Part shown: piece by piece, positions 8,724-15,827 of the stretch
Numbering within the stretch: the first letter of the stretch is position 1
How the letters are laid out: each line of letters opens with the position of its first letter
Source of the DNA: Lachnoclostridium sp. UBA7122
GTDB lineage: Bacteria; Bacillota; Clostridia; Lachnospirales; Lachnospiraceae
Assembly (NCBI GenBank): GCA_002493085.1
Contig: DKXQ01000010.1
Location: forward strand, 1-21,320
Direction: 5' to 3'
Length of the DNA stretch: 21,320 nucleotides
Program-made: the position numbers and the translations under genes
Notes under the pieces: model-generated
Told to the model about the DNA's origin: nothing
Database searches by the model: none
The model's input: the letters and a program-made list of their open reading frames with translations, nothing else

Positions 8724-8808
8724 GCTTTATAGGAAACTTTGTCCTATTGTCGTCCGGACGCGGCAGCTATCAGCAATATTAATATGTCAGAATAAGGGGG
8801 CAGTTATT

Positions 8809-10530
8809 ATGGATATGAGTATATGGTATTTAGTAGGAGCCGCATTAGTATTTTTTATGCAGGCAGGATTTGCAATGGTAGAAGCAGGGTTTACCAGGGC
8901 TAAAAATGCTGGTAATATAATTATGAAAAACCTTATGGATTTTTGTATAGGCACAGCAGTCTTTATCCTGTTTGGCTATGGGATTATGAATTCAGGCTCA
9001 CATAATGGTTTTTTTGGAAAACCAGAATATGGGATGTTTACAAACTTTGAGACCTTTGACTGGCCAAACTTCTTTTTCCAGCTGGTATTTTGTGCTACAT
9101 GTGCCACAATTGTATCTGGTGCCATGGCAGAAAGAACAAAGTTCAATATGTATTGTATCTATTCTGCAATAATCAGCATAATAGTATATCCTGTTGAAGC
9201 GGGATGGGCATGGAACAGCCAGGGATGGCTTACAAAGCTTGGTTTTGTAGATTTTGCAGGTTCATGTGTTATACATATGGTAGGTGGCATTTCAGCACTT
9301 ATAGGTGCTGCCATTTTAGGACCGCGTATTGGCAAGTTTAGTAAAAGAACAGGCAAACCACACGCAATTCCAGGGCATAACCTTCCAATTGGCGCTTTAG
9401 GCTGTTTTATCCTGTGGTTTGCATGGTATGGATTTAATGGTGCAGCAGCAGCTGATGCAGCACAGATGGCAAAAATCCTTGGAACGACAACACTAGCTCC
9501 AGCATTTGCAACACTTGCAGTTCTTATATTCACATGGCTTAGATATGGCAAACCTGATGTTTCAATGTGTCTTAACGGTTCACTTGCAGGACTTGTCGGC
9601 ATTACAGCAGGATGTGCCAATGTAGATGCCACAGGTGCAATAATTATTGGCATAGTTGACGGCCTGCTTGTATGTTTTGGCGTATGGTTTGTGGAAAGCG
9701 TGCTTAAAGTAGATGACCCTGTTGGTGCAGTTGCCGTACATGGTTTTAATGGACTGTGGGGCACACTGGCAGTAGGGCTTTTCGATATAAATGATGGTTT
9801 GTTTTATGGTGGTGGTGTACATCTATTTGGAATACAGCTTTTAGGCGTAGCTGCAGTAGGTATTTATACAGCAATATTTATGGGTATTATATTCACTGTA
9901 ATGGATAAAGTCTGGGGACTGCGTGTCACTGACGAAGAGGAACTTACAGGGCTTGACCTTACAGAACATGGTCTTCCGTCTGCATATGCAGACTTTATGC
10001 CAGCTGGCAATATGTTCTATTCAGCAGGTACATCCATTGAAACACTTACAGGCAATACACCTGCAGTTGGCGGCAATATTATTCTTAATCCAGAAGCGGC
10101 AGCTGCTAATGAAACAGACAGGGCTGCTGCCATGAAAGTAATAACAGAAACAGGAGAAACACTGACAGAAAAACTTACAAGAATTTCTATTATCTGCAAA
10201 CAGAGTAAATTTGATGAACTGAAAGCTGCCCTGAATGAAATCGGTGTAATGGGACTGACAGTAACACAAGTACTTGGATGTGGCACACAGAAAGGCATGA
10301 CTACAAGATACCGTGGTGCTGAACTTGACATTGTGCTGCTGCCTAAGATGAAAGTTGAAGTAGTAGTAAGTGCAGTACCTGTACAGACAGTTATTGATAC
10401 TGCGAAAAAAGTCCTTTATACAGGCAGCATAGGTGATGGAAAGATTTTCGTATATGATGTTGAAAATGTTGTAAAAGTCCGTACAGGAGAAGAAGGGTTT
10501 GATGCTTTGCAGGGCGAAAGTACTGAATAA
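8809..10530 (+). CDS. amt: Ammonium transporter with fused C-terminal PII (GlnK-like) domain
   Basis: The protein joins an Amt/Mep/Rh ammonium channel to a PII signalling domain. It has 573 residues from the ATG at 8809, chosen because AAGGGGG at 8794-8800 sits 8 bases upstream; a longer frame back to 8710 runs through the leader terminator and is not real. The channel part (about 1-410) has the multiple membrane spans of the family and the twin pore histidines H156 (VIHMVGG) and H311 (AVHGFNGLWG). A Thr/Ala/Asn-rich linker (about 410-450) leads to the PII part (about 452-565). That part includes KGMTTRYRGAE with Y501 at the T-loop tyrosine position, LLPKMKVEVVV, and the GSIGDGKIFV ATP-binding segment. 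In most bacteria GlnK is a separate protein that plugs AmtB when nitrogen is plentiful; here the plug appears to be tethered. It is a single-gene unit bounded by its own promoter and terminator. Confidence 0.95.
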   Translation: MDMSIWYLVGAALVFFMQAGFAMVEAGFTRAKNAGNIIMKNLMDFCIGTAVFILFGYGIMNSGSHNGFFGKPEYGMFTNFETFDWPNFFFQLVFCATCATIVSGAMAERTKFNMYCIYSAIISIIVYPVEAGWAWNSQGWLTKLGFVDFAGSCVIHMVGGISALIGAAILGPRIGKFSKRTGKPHAIPGHNLPIGALGCFILWFAWYGFNGAAAADAAQMAKILGTTTLAPAFATLAVLIFTWLRYGKPDVSMCLNGSLAGLVGITAGCANVDATGAIIIGIVDGLLVCFGVWFVESVLKVDDPVGAVAVHGFNGLWGTLAVGLFDINDGLFYGGGVHLFGIQLLGVAAVGIYTAIFMGIIFTVMDKVWGLRVTDEEELTGLDLTEHGLPSAYADFMPAGNMFYSAGTSIETLTGNTPAVGGNIILNPEAAAANETDRAAAMKVITETGETLTEKLTRISIICKQSKFDELKAALNEIGVMGLTVTQVLGCGTQKGMTTRYRGAELDIVLLPKMKVEVVVSAVPVQTVIDTAKKVLYTGSIGDGKIFVYDVENVVKVRTGEEGFDALQGESTE

Positions 10531-10544
10531 GCCATATGCATAAA

Positions 10545-10561
10545 ATCTGGTAAAACCAGAT
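10545..10561 (+). other. Small perfect hairpin after the ammonium transporter
   Basis: ATCTGGT (10545-10551) pairs perfectly with ACCAGAT (10555-10561) around an AAA loop, 15 bases after the stop codon. No T-run follows, so it is not a terminator by itself. It may protect the 3' end of the message together with the larger terminator just downstream. Confidence 0.45.
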
Positions 10562-10570
10562 AAACGCTTA

Positions 10571-10617
10571 AATCATTTGAAAGACATGGTTTTTTATGTC
10601 TTTCAGATGATTTTTTT
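10571..10617 (+). terminator. Intrinsic terminator of the ammonium transporter gene
   Basis: A 17-bp stem pairs 10571-10587 with 10596-10612 with a single G-U pair around an 8-base loop, and the 3' arm runs into a T7 tract (10611-10617). This ends the amt transcript about 40 bases after its stop codon and separates it from the sigma factor gene. Confidence 0.9.
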
Positions 10618-10718
10618 GCTTTTAAGACTGGATATTTTCCCTGTCTGAATCGTTTATAAGATATAAGCTTATTTTATAAATTGCGTCTGGTATACATCGG
10701 GCACAGAAAGGAGGGATT

Positions 10719-11222
10719 ATGCAGGAAAGAGAAGATTTCAGGCAGCTTTACCTGCGTCAGGCAGATATGGTTTACCGCATATGTCTTTTATATCTTAGAA
10801 ACAGGACAGATACAGAAGATGCAGTTCAGAACATTTTTTTAAAAGCATGGGAAAAGCAGATGTCTTTTAGAGATGCATCCCATGAAAAAGCATGGTTTAT
10901 AACAGTGGCAAGGAATTGCTGCAAGGATATACTTAAAAGCTGTTGGAAAAAGAAGCGGGTATACCTGGAAGATGTAAAAACACTAAAGAGTAGTAATATT
11001 GCAGAGCTTTCCAGGTCAGAAATGGATGATGCAGTTTTAGATGCAGTTATGGAACTTCCTGCCAGACACAGGGAGGTCTTATATCTGTATTATTTTGAAG
11101 GCTATGCAGTTAAGGAAATGGCAGCTATTTTGAATAGGAAAGAAAGTACCATACAGTCACAGCTGGCAGCAGCGAGAAAAAAGCTTGAAAAAATTCTGGT
11201 ATCTAAAGGGCTTCATTTATAA
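10719..11222 (+). CDS. ECF-type RNA polymerase sigma factor
   Basis: This is a 167-residue sigma-70 family protein with only regions 2 and 4, the pattern of ECF (group 4) sigma factors. Region 2 lies at about residues 8-75 and includes DTEDAVQNIFLKAW and the helix around KAWFITVARNCCKDI. Region 4 lies at about 105-158 with LPARHREVLYLYYFEGYAVKEMAAILN and a recognition helix near ESTIQSQLAAARKKL. AAAGGAGGG precedes the ATG. The next gene, 23 bases on, encodes a membrane protein whose layout suggests a cognate anti-sigma partner. The stretch 10618-10718 upstream presumably contains the promoter, but I could not define convincing -35 and -10 boxes there. The signal and target genes are unknown. 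Confidence 0.93.
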   Translation: MQEREDFRQLYLRQADMVYRICLLYLRNRTDTEDAVQNIFLKAWEKQMSFRDASHEKAWFITVARNCCKDILKSCWKKKRVYLEDVKTLKSSNIAELSRSEMDDAVLDAVMELPARHREVLYLYYFEGYAVKEMAAILNRKESTIQSQLAAARKKLEKILVSKGLHL

Positions 11223-11245
11223 GTTAAAGAGTATGGAGGTTATTT

Positions 11246-13207
11246 ATGAAAGATGATATATTTATTAAAAAGGCATTTGAAAACCTTAATCCTTCTCCTG
11301 AAGAAAAGGAGAAAATATGGAATGGTGTAGAAAGCAATATATCTTATAGACAAGAGACAGCAGCAATAAATAAGTATTCAAAAAAACAAAGAAAAACTTT
11401 CAAAAAGTTTGCAGGAACAGCGGCAGCAGTACTTGCAGTGTTTTTTATGCTAGGTGTTTGTGCATATGCTGCAACAGGTGGCAAAATAGCAGACGTTTTT
11501 CTTAAACCTGCAAATAAAGAGGTTAAAGAGGCAGAAGAAGAGGTTATAAAAAATTCCTTAAATATTATCCAGCGCATGGAAACTTATGCACCAGAACTTT
11601 ATGCCTGTAACGGGGATTATTTTGTGTTTGCACATTTGCGTGGCATGGTAATATATGACCGGAAAAAAGACTGCGTAGCTTCTGTAGTGGATTTACAGGA
11701 GATTGAATGTAATAATTTTAACACTCAAAGCAGGTTTACACGTATTGTAGAAGAAGATGGAAAATTGCTTATTTTTAATGAAGAAAATGGCAAAGCGGAC
11801 AGTATTTATTATGAATGTGATTTAACAGACCTTACTAATCCACAGCTTACAAAAAAGAAAACCGGGAAAAGTATAAGCAGTAAACAGCTGTGCAATAAGT
11901 GGAAAAAATATAAAAAGAAATATTATACAGATACATTTAATTCTGTTCCACAATCTTTAACTAATTTTTTGAACAATAATGTCAATATGTACAGTGAAAA
12001 TAGTTTTATCTGGAAAGCAAAAAATGGAAGCAGTAAGCAAAGTGCTTTAATAGTAAGATATAGCAAAAAAAATATAGAAAATATATATTATGCATTATTT
12101 ACATTAGACAGAAATACTAAAAAGCATAATACTGTTAAGTTAAATATAGAAGTTACTGCTGAAATGCCAGATAATGATACACTTCCCAAATTTGTATATA
12201 CTGGCGGTGATGCGCAGATAGCAGCAATATGTGAATATATGTATAATGAAAATTTAAAGTATGCAGACAAAGGAACTGTCTATATACCTGCGCCTGTAAT
12301 TTATTTAAAAGAAAAAAAGAATAATAAAATTGTTATACTTGCAGACCTGTATCATTCAACCTTAATCAGAAATGGCAATGTATTACAGGATGCAGGCGGA
12401 GGCCACCAGGCAGCTAAACTGCAACTTAAAAAGACAGGCTCTGGCTATAAGATAGTTAAGGTTAGAAAAGTAAGGGATGGTTCGTACTGGACAAAGGATA
12501 TTGACCGGTTTACTAAGAACCACCCAGGTATAAGAAAAAAATTCTACGAAGGTACAGAGAGATATACTAAAGCTTGTATAATGTTTAAAAAAATGCTAAA
12601 TATGTATTTAAAACATACAGGACTTAACATAGTGTACTATAAAGATTATGGTGGTGACAAAGAAAAACTTACAGGTTATGTAGAAAAACTGCCCGCTTTT
12701 TCCTACTCTGGTGATGATATGGTAAAGAAAACTGTCTGTGACTATATGTGCCAAAAACAAGCAAAGTGGTATACGAAAAATGGCGGTGTATATCTGCCAA
12801 GTCCAGATATTTATTATATAGGAAAAAAAGATGGCAGACTGTTTGTATTTGGCAATTTTGAATATGAAACCGGGTACCAGTATGGCGGACTTATAAAATT
12901 GTACACAAGTGAAGGAAGATTAGGCAGAATGTGCCTTAAACCAAAAGGGAATGGTTATGTTGTGGAAAAATTTATTTACACAACCAGAGATGACATGGAC
13001 TGGTGGGAAAAAGTAAAAGATTTAACTAAAGAACATCCATCCGCTATGAAAAAATTCTGGGATTTTTATAATTATAACAGCAGTGGCCTGTCAACAGAAA
13101 AAGATAGAAAAAAGGAAAAACGGCTGGTGAAAACGTATGCAGCACATAGTGGAACGGATATAACCAGTTATAGGGGAATAGATAATGTAACAATAAATAT
13201 AAATTAA
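11246..13207 (+). CDS. Single-span membrane protein, putative anti-sigma factor with duplicated outer domain
   Basis: I do not recognise a named family. The 653-residue protein has a short cytosolic N-terminus (about 1-54), one membrane span (about 55-76) and a long outside part. Its place 23 bases after an ECF sigma gene, with an RBS GGAGG and this topology, suggests it binds the sigma factor inside and senses something outside. There is no HxxxCxxC zinc anti-sigma motif. Residues about 105-310 include a YDRKKDCVASVVDL stretch, perhaps a beta-rich segment. Residues about 313-481 and 482-650 are tandem copies. Compare CEYM...GTVYIPAPVIYL with CDYM...GGVYLPSPDIYY, and HTGLNIVYYKDYG with HSGTDITSYRGID. 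The ligand is unknown. Confidence 0.75.
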   Translation: MKDDIFIKKAFENLNPSPEEKEKIWNGVESNISYRQETAAINKYSKKQRKTFKKFAGTAAAVLAVFFMLGVCAYAATGGKIADVFLKPANKEVKEAEEEVIKNSLNIIQRMETYAPELYACNGDYFVFAHLRGMVIYDRKKDCVASVVDLQEIECNNFNTQSRFTRIVEEDGKLLIFNEENGKADSIYYECDLTDLTNPQLTKKKTGKSISSKQLCNKWKKYKKKYYTDTFNSVPQSLTNFLNNNVNMYSENSFIWKAKNGSSKQSALIVRYSKKNIENIYYALFTLDRNTKKHNTVKLNIEVTAEMPDNDTLPKFVYTGGDAQIAAICEYMYNENLKYADKGTVYIPAPVIYLKEKKNNKIVILADLYHSTLIRNGNVLQDAGGGHQAAKLQLKKTGSGYKIVKVRKVRDGSYWTKDIDRFTKNHPGIRKKFYEGTERYTKACIMFKKMLNMYLKHTGLNIVYYKDYGGDKEKLTGYVEKLPAFSYSGDDMVKKTVCDYMCQKQAKWYTKNGGVYLPSPDIYYIGKKDGRLFVFGNFEYETGYQYGGLIKLYTSEGRLGRMCLKPKGNGYVVEKFIYTTRDDMDWWEKVKDLTKEHPSAMKKFWDFYNYNSSGLSTEKDRKKEKRLVKTYAAHSGTDITSYRGIDNVTININ

Positions 13208-13245
13208 ATGTTAGTTGAATTTTTTAAAAATACAAACTGCCAGTA

Positions 13246-13275
13246 TTTACATCTATATTCTTTTTGTGCTATTAT
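13246..13275 (+). promoter_or_regulatory. Probable promoter of the flavodiiron protein gene
   Basis: TTTACA (13246-13251) and TATTAT (13270-13275) are spaced by 18 bases, and a TG one base before the -10 box (13267-13268) makes it an extended -10 promoter. Start of transcription would be near 13282, about 58 bases upstream of the ATG. The boxes are seen; activity is inferred. Confidence 0.6.
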
Positions 13276-13339
13276 ATATAGCAAAGTGTTAGGCAAGCAG
13301 TTTCATATTTAAACATATATAAAAAAGGAGGAAATTGTA

Positions 13340-14497
13340 ATGTTTGTAACAGATAGTGTTAAGTATATTGGAGTTGATGATAAGGATATTGATTTATTTG
13401 AAAGCCAGTATGTTGTACCAGAGGGAGTTTCCTATAATTCTTATGTAATTATGGATGAAAAGATTACAGTGATGGATACTGTAGATGCCAGGGCAACTGA
13501 TAAATGGATTGAAAACCTTAAGAATGTACTTGGTGGTAAATCGCCTGCTTATCTGGTAATTTCACATCTTGAGCCTGACCATGCAGCCAATATACAAAAA
13601 ATTGCAGAAATGTATCCGGATATGAAACTTGTCAGCAATACTAAGACATTCCAGATGCTGCCGCAGTTCTTTGAGTTTGACTTTTCTGGCAGGACTGTTA
13701 CTGTTAAAGAAGGAGAGGAACTTTCGATAGGAACACATACGCTCCAGTTCTTTATGGCACCTATGGTACACTGGCCAGAGGTTATGGTTACATATGAGCA
13801 AAGCGAAAAGATACTGTTTTCTGCTGATGGGTTTGGAAAGTTTGGCGCACTGGATGCTGAAGATGACGACTGGGCATGTGAGGCAAGGCGTTATTATTTT
13901 AATATTGTTGGAAAATATGGCGCACAGGTACAGGCGCTTCTTAAAAAAGCATCAGGGCTTGATATTGCCACAATATGCCCGCTTCATGGTCCTGTACTTA
14001 AAGAAAACCTTGGATATTATATTGGAAAATATGATGTGTGGAGCAGCTATGAACCAGAAGACAGTGGTGTTCTTGTAGCTTATGCATCTATCCATGGCAA
14101 TACAGCTAAAGCTGCGAAAGAGTGCGCAGAAATATTAAAGAACAAGGGTGTTGAAAAACTTGAAATATTTGACCTTTCAAGGGATGATATGGCTGAGGCA
14201 ATAGAAGCAGCATTCAGGTATGACCGCATGGTACTTGCATCAGCAACATATGATGGAGGGCTTTTCCCTGTAATGGAAGATTTCCTTGCACATTTAAAGA
14301 GTAAAAATTTCCAGAAACGCAAAGTTGCACTTATTGAGAATGGCTCATGGGCGCCAATGGCTGCAAAGAAGATGGAAGAATTACTTGGAAGTATGAAGAA
14401 TATTGAAATATGTGAAAAGAAAGTATCTGTCAGGTCTGTTATGAAAGAGGCTGACAAAGCTGCTATTGCAGAGCTTGCAGATGCAATGCTACAGTAA
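13340..14497 (+). CDS. Class A flavodiiron protein (FprA-type)
   Basis: Flavodiiron proteins reduce oxygen or nitric oxide to water or nitrous oxide and protect anaerobes. The 385-residue protein has the two-domain class A layout: a metallo-beta-lactamase-like diiron domain (about 1-240) and a flavodoxin domain (about 243-385). The diiron ligands are all present: H76, E78 and D80 in HLEPDHA, H144 in MVHWPEV, D163 in FSADGFGKFG, and H216 in LHGPVL. The FMN-binding loop is YASIHGNTAKAA, and SATYDGGLFP is a second flavin contact. AAAGGAGG stands before the ATG. No rubredoxin or flavin reductase domain is attached, so electrons must come from separate partners. The gene stands alone behind a predicted promoter and before two hairpins. 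Whether O2 or NO is the main substrate cannot be told from sequence. Confidence 0.94.
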   Translation: MFVTDSVKYIGVDDKDIDLFESQYVVPEGVSYNSYVIMDEKITVMDTVDARATDKWIENLKNVLGGKSPAYLVISHLEPDHAANIQKIAEMYPDMKLVSNTKTFQMLPQFFEFDFSGRTVTVKEGEELSIGTHTLQFFMAPMVHWPEVMVTYEQSEKILFSADGFGKFGALDAEDDDWACEARRYYFNIVGKYGAQVQALLKKASGLDIATICPLHGPVLKENLGYYIGKYDVWSSYEPEDSGVLVAYASIHGNTAKAAKECAEILKNKGVEKLEIFDLSRDDMAEAIEAAFRYDRMVLASATYDGGLFPVMEDFLAHLKSKNFQKRKVALIENGSWAPMAAKKMEELLGSMKNIEICEKKVSVRSVMKEADKAAIAELADAMLQ

Positions 14498-14507
14498 TAC
14501 AATGTTT

Positions 14508-14533
14508 TGCAGTTATTATGAACAATAACTTGC
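14508..14533 (+). repeat. Inverted repeat downstream of the flavodiiron gene
   Basis: AGTTATT (14511-14517) and AATAACT (14524-14530) are perfect inverted repeats around ATGAAC. The pairing extends outward as GC next to GC with one bulged base. It lies 13 bases after the stop codon. It could be an operator for the downstream operon or part of a 3' end structure; no T-run follows it. Confidence 0.45.
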
Positions 14534-14550
14534 TACATATAAAAATGGAC

Positions 14551-14589
14551 AAAGCACAGAAATTATTGTCATTGTTGTTTCTGTGCTTT
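14551..14589 (+). terminator. Strong hairpin, probable terminator of the flavodiiron gene
   Basis: AAAGCACAGAAA (14551-14562) pairs perfectly over 12 bp with TTTCTGTGCTTT (14578-14589) around a 15-base loop. The T-tract after it is short (TTTATTCC), so termination may be incomplete. It separates the flavodiiron gene from the transporter-LRR operon and could let some transcripts pass through. Confidence 0.65.
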
Positions 14590-14630
14590 ATTCCATGTAG
14601 GTATTCCACAAAGATATGGGGAGTATATAT

Positions 14631-15827
14631 ATGGCTGGATTAAGAAAAAACTATAAAAACACAGTATATGCCTGTTTTATTGGATATATTGTGCAGGCCA
14701 TTGTAAATAACTTTATTCCACTGCTTTTTATAACATTCCAGACAGATTACAATATACCATTAAATAAAATTACACTCCTTGTAACATTTAATTTTGGCAT
14801 CCAGCTTGTCACCGACCTGGTTTCGGCTGGTTTTATTGATAAGATAGGTTACAGGATATCATTAGTGCTGGCACATGTATTTGCTGCTACAGGGCTGTTT
14901 CTGCTTACAGTGCTGCCAGATATTCTTCCAGACGCATTTACAGGGATATTAGTGTCTGTGGCATTTTATGCAGTTGGAGGCGGACTGATAGAAGTTCTTG
15001 TAAGCCCGGTTCTGGAAAGCTGCCCAACAGATAATAAAGAAAAGGCAATGAGCCTTTTACATTCGTTTTACTGCTGGGGACATGCAGGAGTTGTATTGCT
15101 TTCAACTATTTTCTTTAAAATTTTTGGCATGGGAAGCTGGAAAGTCCTTATGTATATATGGATAACTATACCTGTAATCAATAGCATAATATTTACAAAA
15201 GTGCCAATAGCTTCACTTATTGAAGACGGTTCTGAAAGCATGGGGATAGCAGGGCTGTTCAAAGAAAAGATATTTTGGACTCTTATGCTTATGATGGTAT
15301 GTGCAGGTGCAAGCGAACAGGCAGTGAGCCAGTGGGCATCGTTTTTTGCAGAAAAAGGGCTTGGTGTGGGCAAGGCGGCCGGCGACCTTGCCGGACCTAT
15401 GGCATTTGCGCTGCTTATGGGAAGTTCAAGGGCGTTTTATGGAAAATATGGCGATAAGATTAACCTTGACAAATTTATGGCAGGAAGCAGTGTTTTATGT
15501 ATTTTTTCATATCTTATCACTTCATTAGCGCCAGTTCCAGCCATAAATCTTGCTGGATGTGCTCTATGCGGTTTATCTGTTGGCATTATGTGGCCAGGCA
15601 GTTTCAGCAAAGCAGCAGCTGTTTTGCGCCACGGTGGGACAGCAATGTTTGCACTGCTTGCACTTGGAGGTGACCTTGGGTGTTCAGGCGGGCCTGCACT
15701 TGCTGGAATGGTTTCAAGTTTATTTGGCAATAATTTAAAAACAGGGATTCTGGCGGCAGCAGCATTTCCGGTTTTACTGCTTTTAAGTCTGTGTGTTTGC
15801 CGCTACCAGCAGAAAGAGTGTAGTTAA
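14631..15827 (+). CDS. MFS family transporter
   Basis: This is a 398-residue integral membrane protein with about 12 predicted hydrophobic spans and the MFS layout. It opens with KNTVYACFIGYIVQAIVNNFIPLLF and has the loop motif SAGFIDKIGYRISLV between spans 2 and 3 (the MFS signature position). A GRxxD-like equivalent, FYGKYGDKINLDKFM, lies in the second half. It resembles sugar-permease-like MFS proteins, but the substrate cannot be assigned. An ATG at 14616 is in frame, but GGGGAG at 14618-14623 lies 7 bases before the ATG at 14631, so the shorter form is preferred. Its stop TAA directly abuts the ATG of the LRR gene, which implies a shared message and probably coupled translation. Confidence 0.88.
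   Translation: MAGLRKNYKNTVYACFIGYIVQAIVNNFIPLLFITFQTDYNIPLNKITLLVTFNFGIQLVTDLVSAGFIDKIGYRISLVLAHVFAATGLFLLTVLPDILPDAFTGILVSVAFYAVGGGLIEVLVSPVLESCPTDNKEKAMSLLHSFYCWGHAGVVLLSTIFFKIFGMGSWKVLMYIWITIPVINSIIFTKVPIASLIEDGSESMGIAGLFKEKIFWTLMLMMVCAGASEQAVSQWASFFAEKGLGVGKAAGDLAGPMAFALLMGSSRAFYGKYGDKINLDKFMAGSSVLCIFSYLITSLAPVPAINLAGCALCGLSVGIMWPGSFSKAAAVLRHGGTAMFALLALGGDLGCSGGPALAGMVSSLFGNNLKTGILAAAAFPVLLLLSLCVCRYQQKECS

Noticed and set aside
8679..8732. 17-codon reading frame from the ATG at 8679 in the amt leader, a possible leader peptide
   Set aside because: The ATG falls at the predicted transcription start, so there is no room for a ribosome binding site, and the codons run through the terminator hairpin. 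No regulatory codon run is visible.
8710..8808. N-terminal extension of the ammonium transporter starting with GTG at 8710
   Set aside because: It would begin inside the terminator stem, has no ribosome binding site, and encodes residues unlike the family; AAGGGGG before the ATG at 8809 fits far better.
9159..9822. Long - strand frames opposite the ammonium transporter
   Set aside because: They are shadows of a strongly conserved membrane protein; the Ala/Pro/Thr-rich composition follows from reading its codons in reverse.
10618..10718. Promoter of the ECF sigma factor gene
   Set aside because: TGGTATACAT near 10689 looks like an extended -10 box, but no -35 fits at the right spacing and the ECF consensus is unknown, so no site is called.
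13208..13240. Possible terminator made of ATTTTTTAAAAAT after the sigma-linked membrane gene
   Set aside because: The pairing is only A-T, short, with no loop or GC content, and would not be stable.
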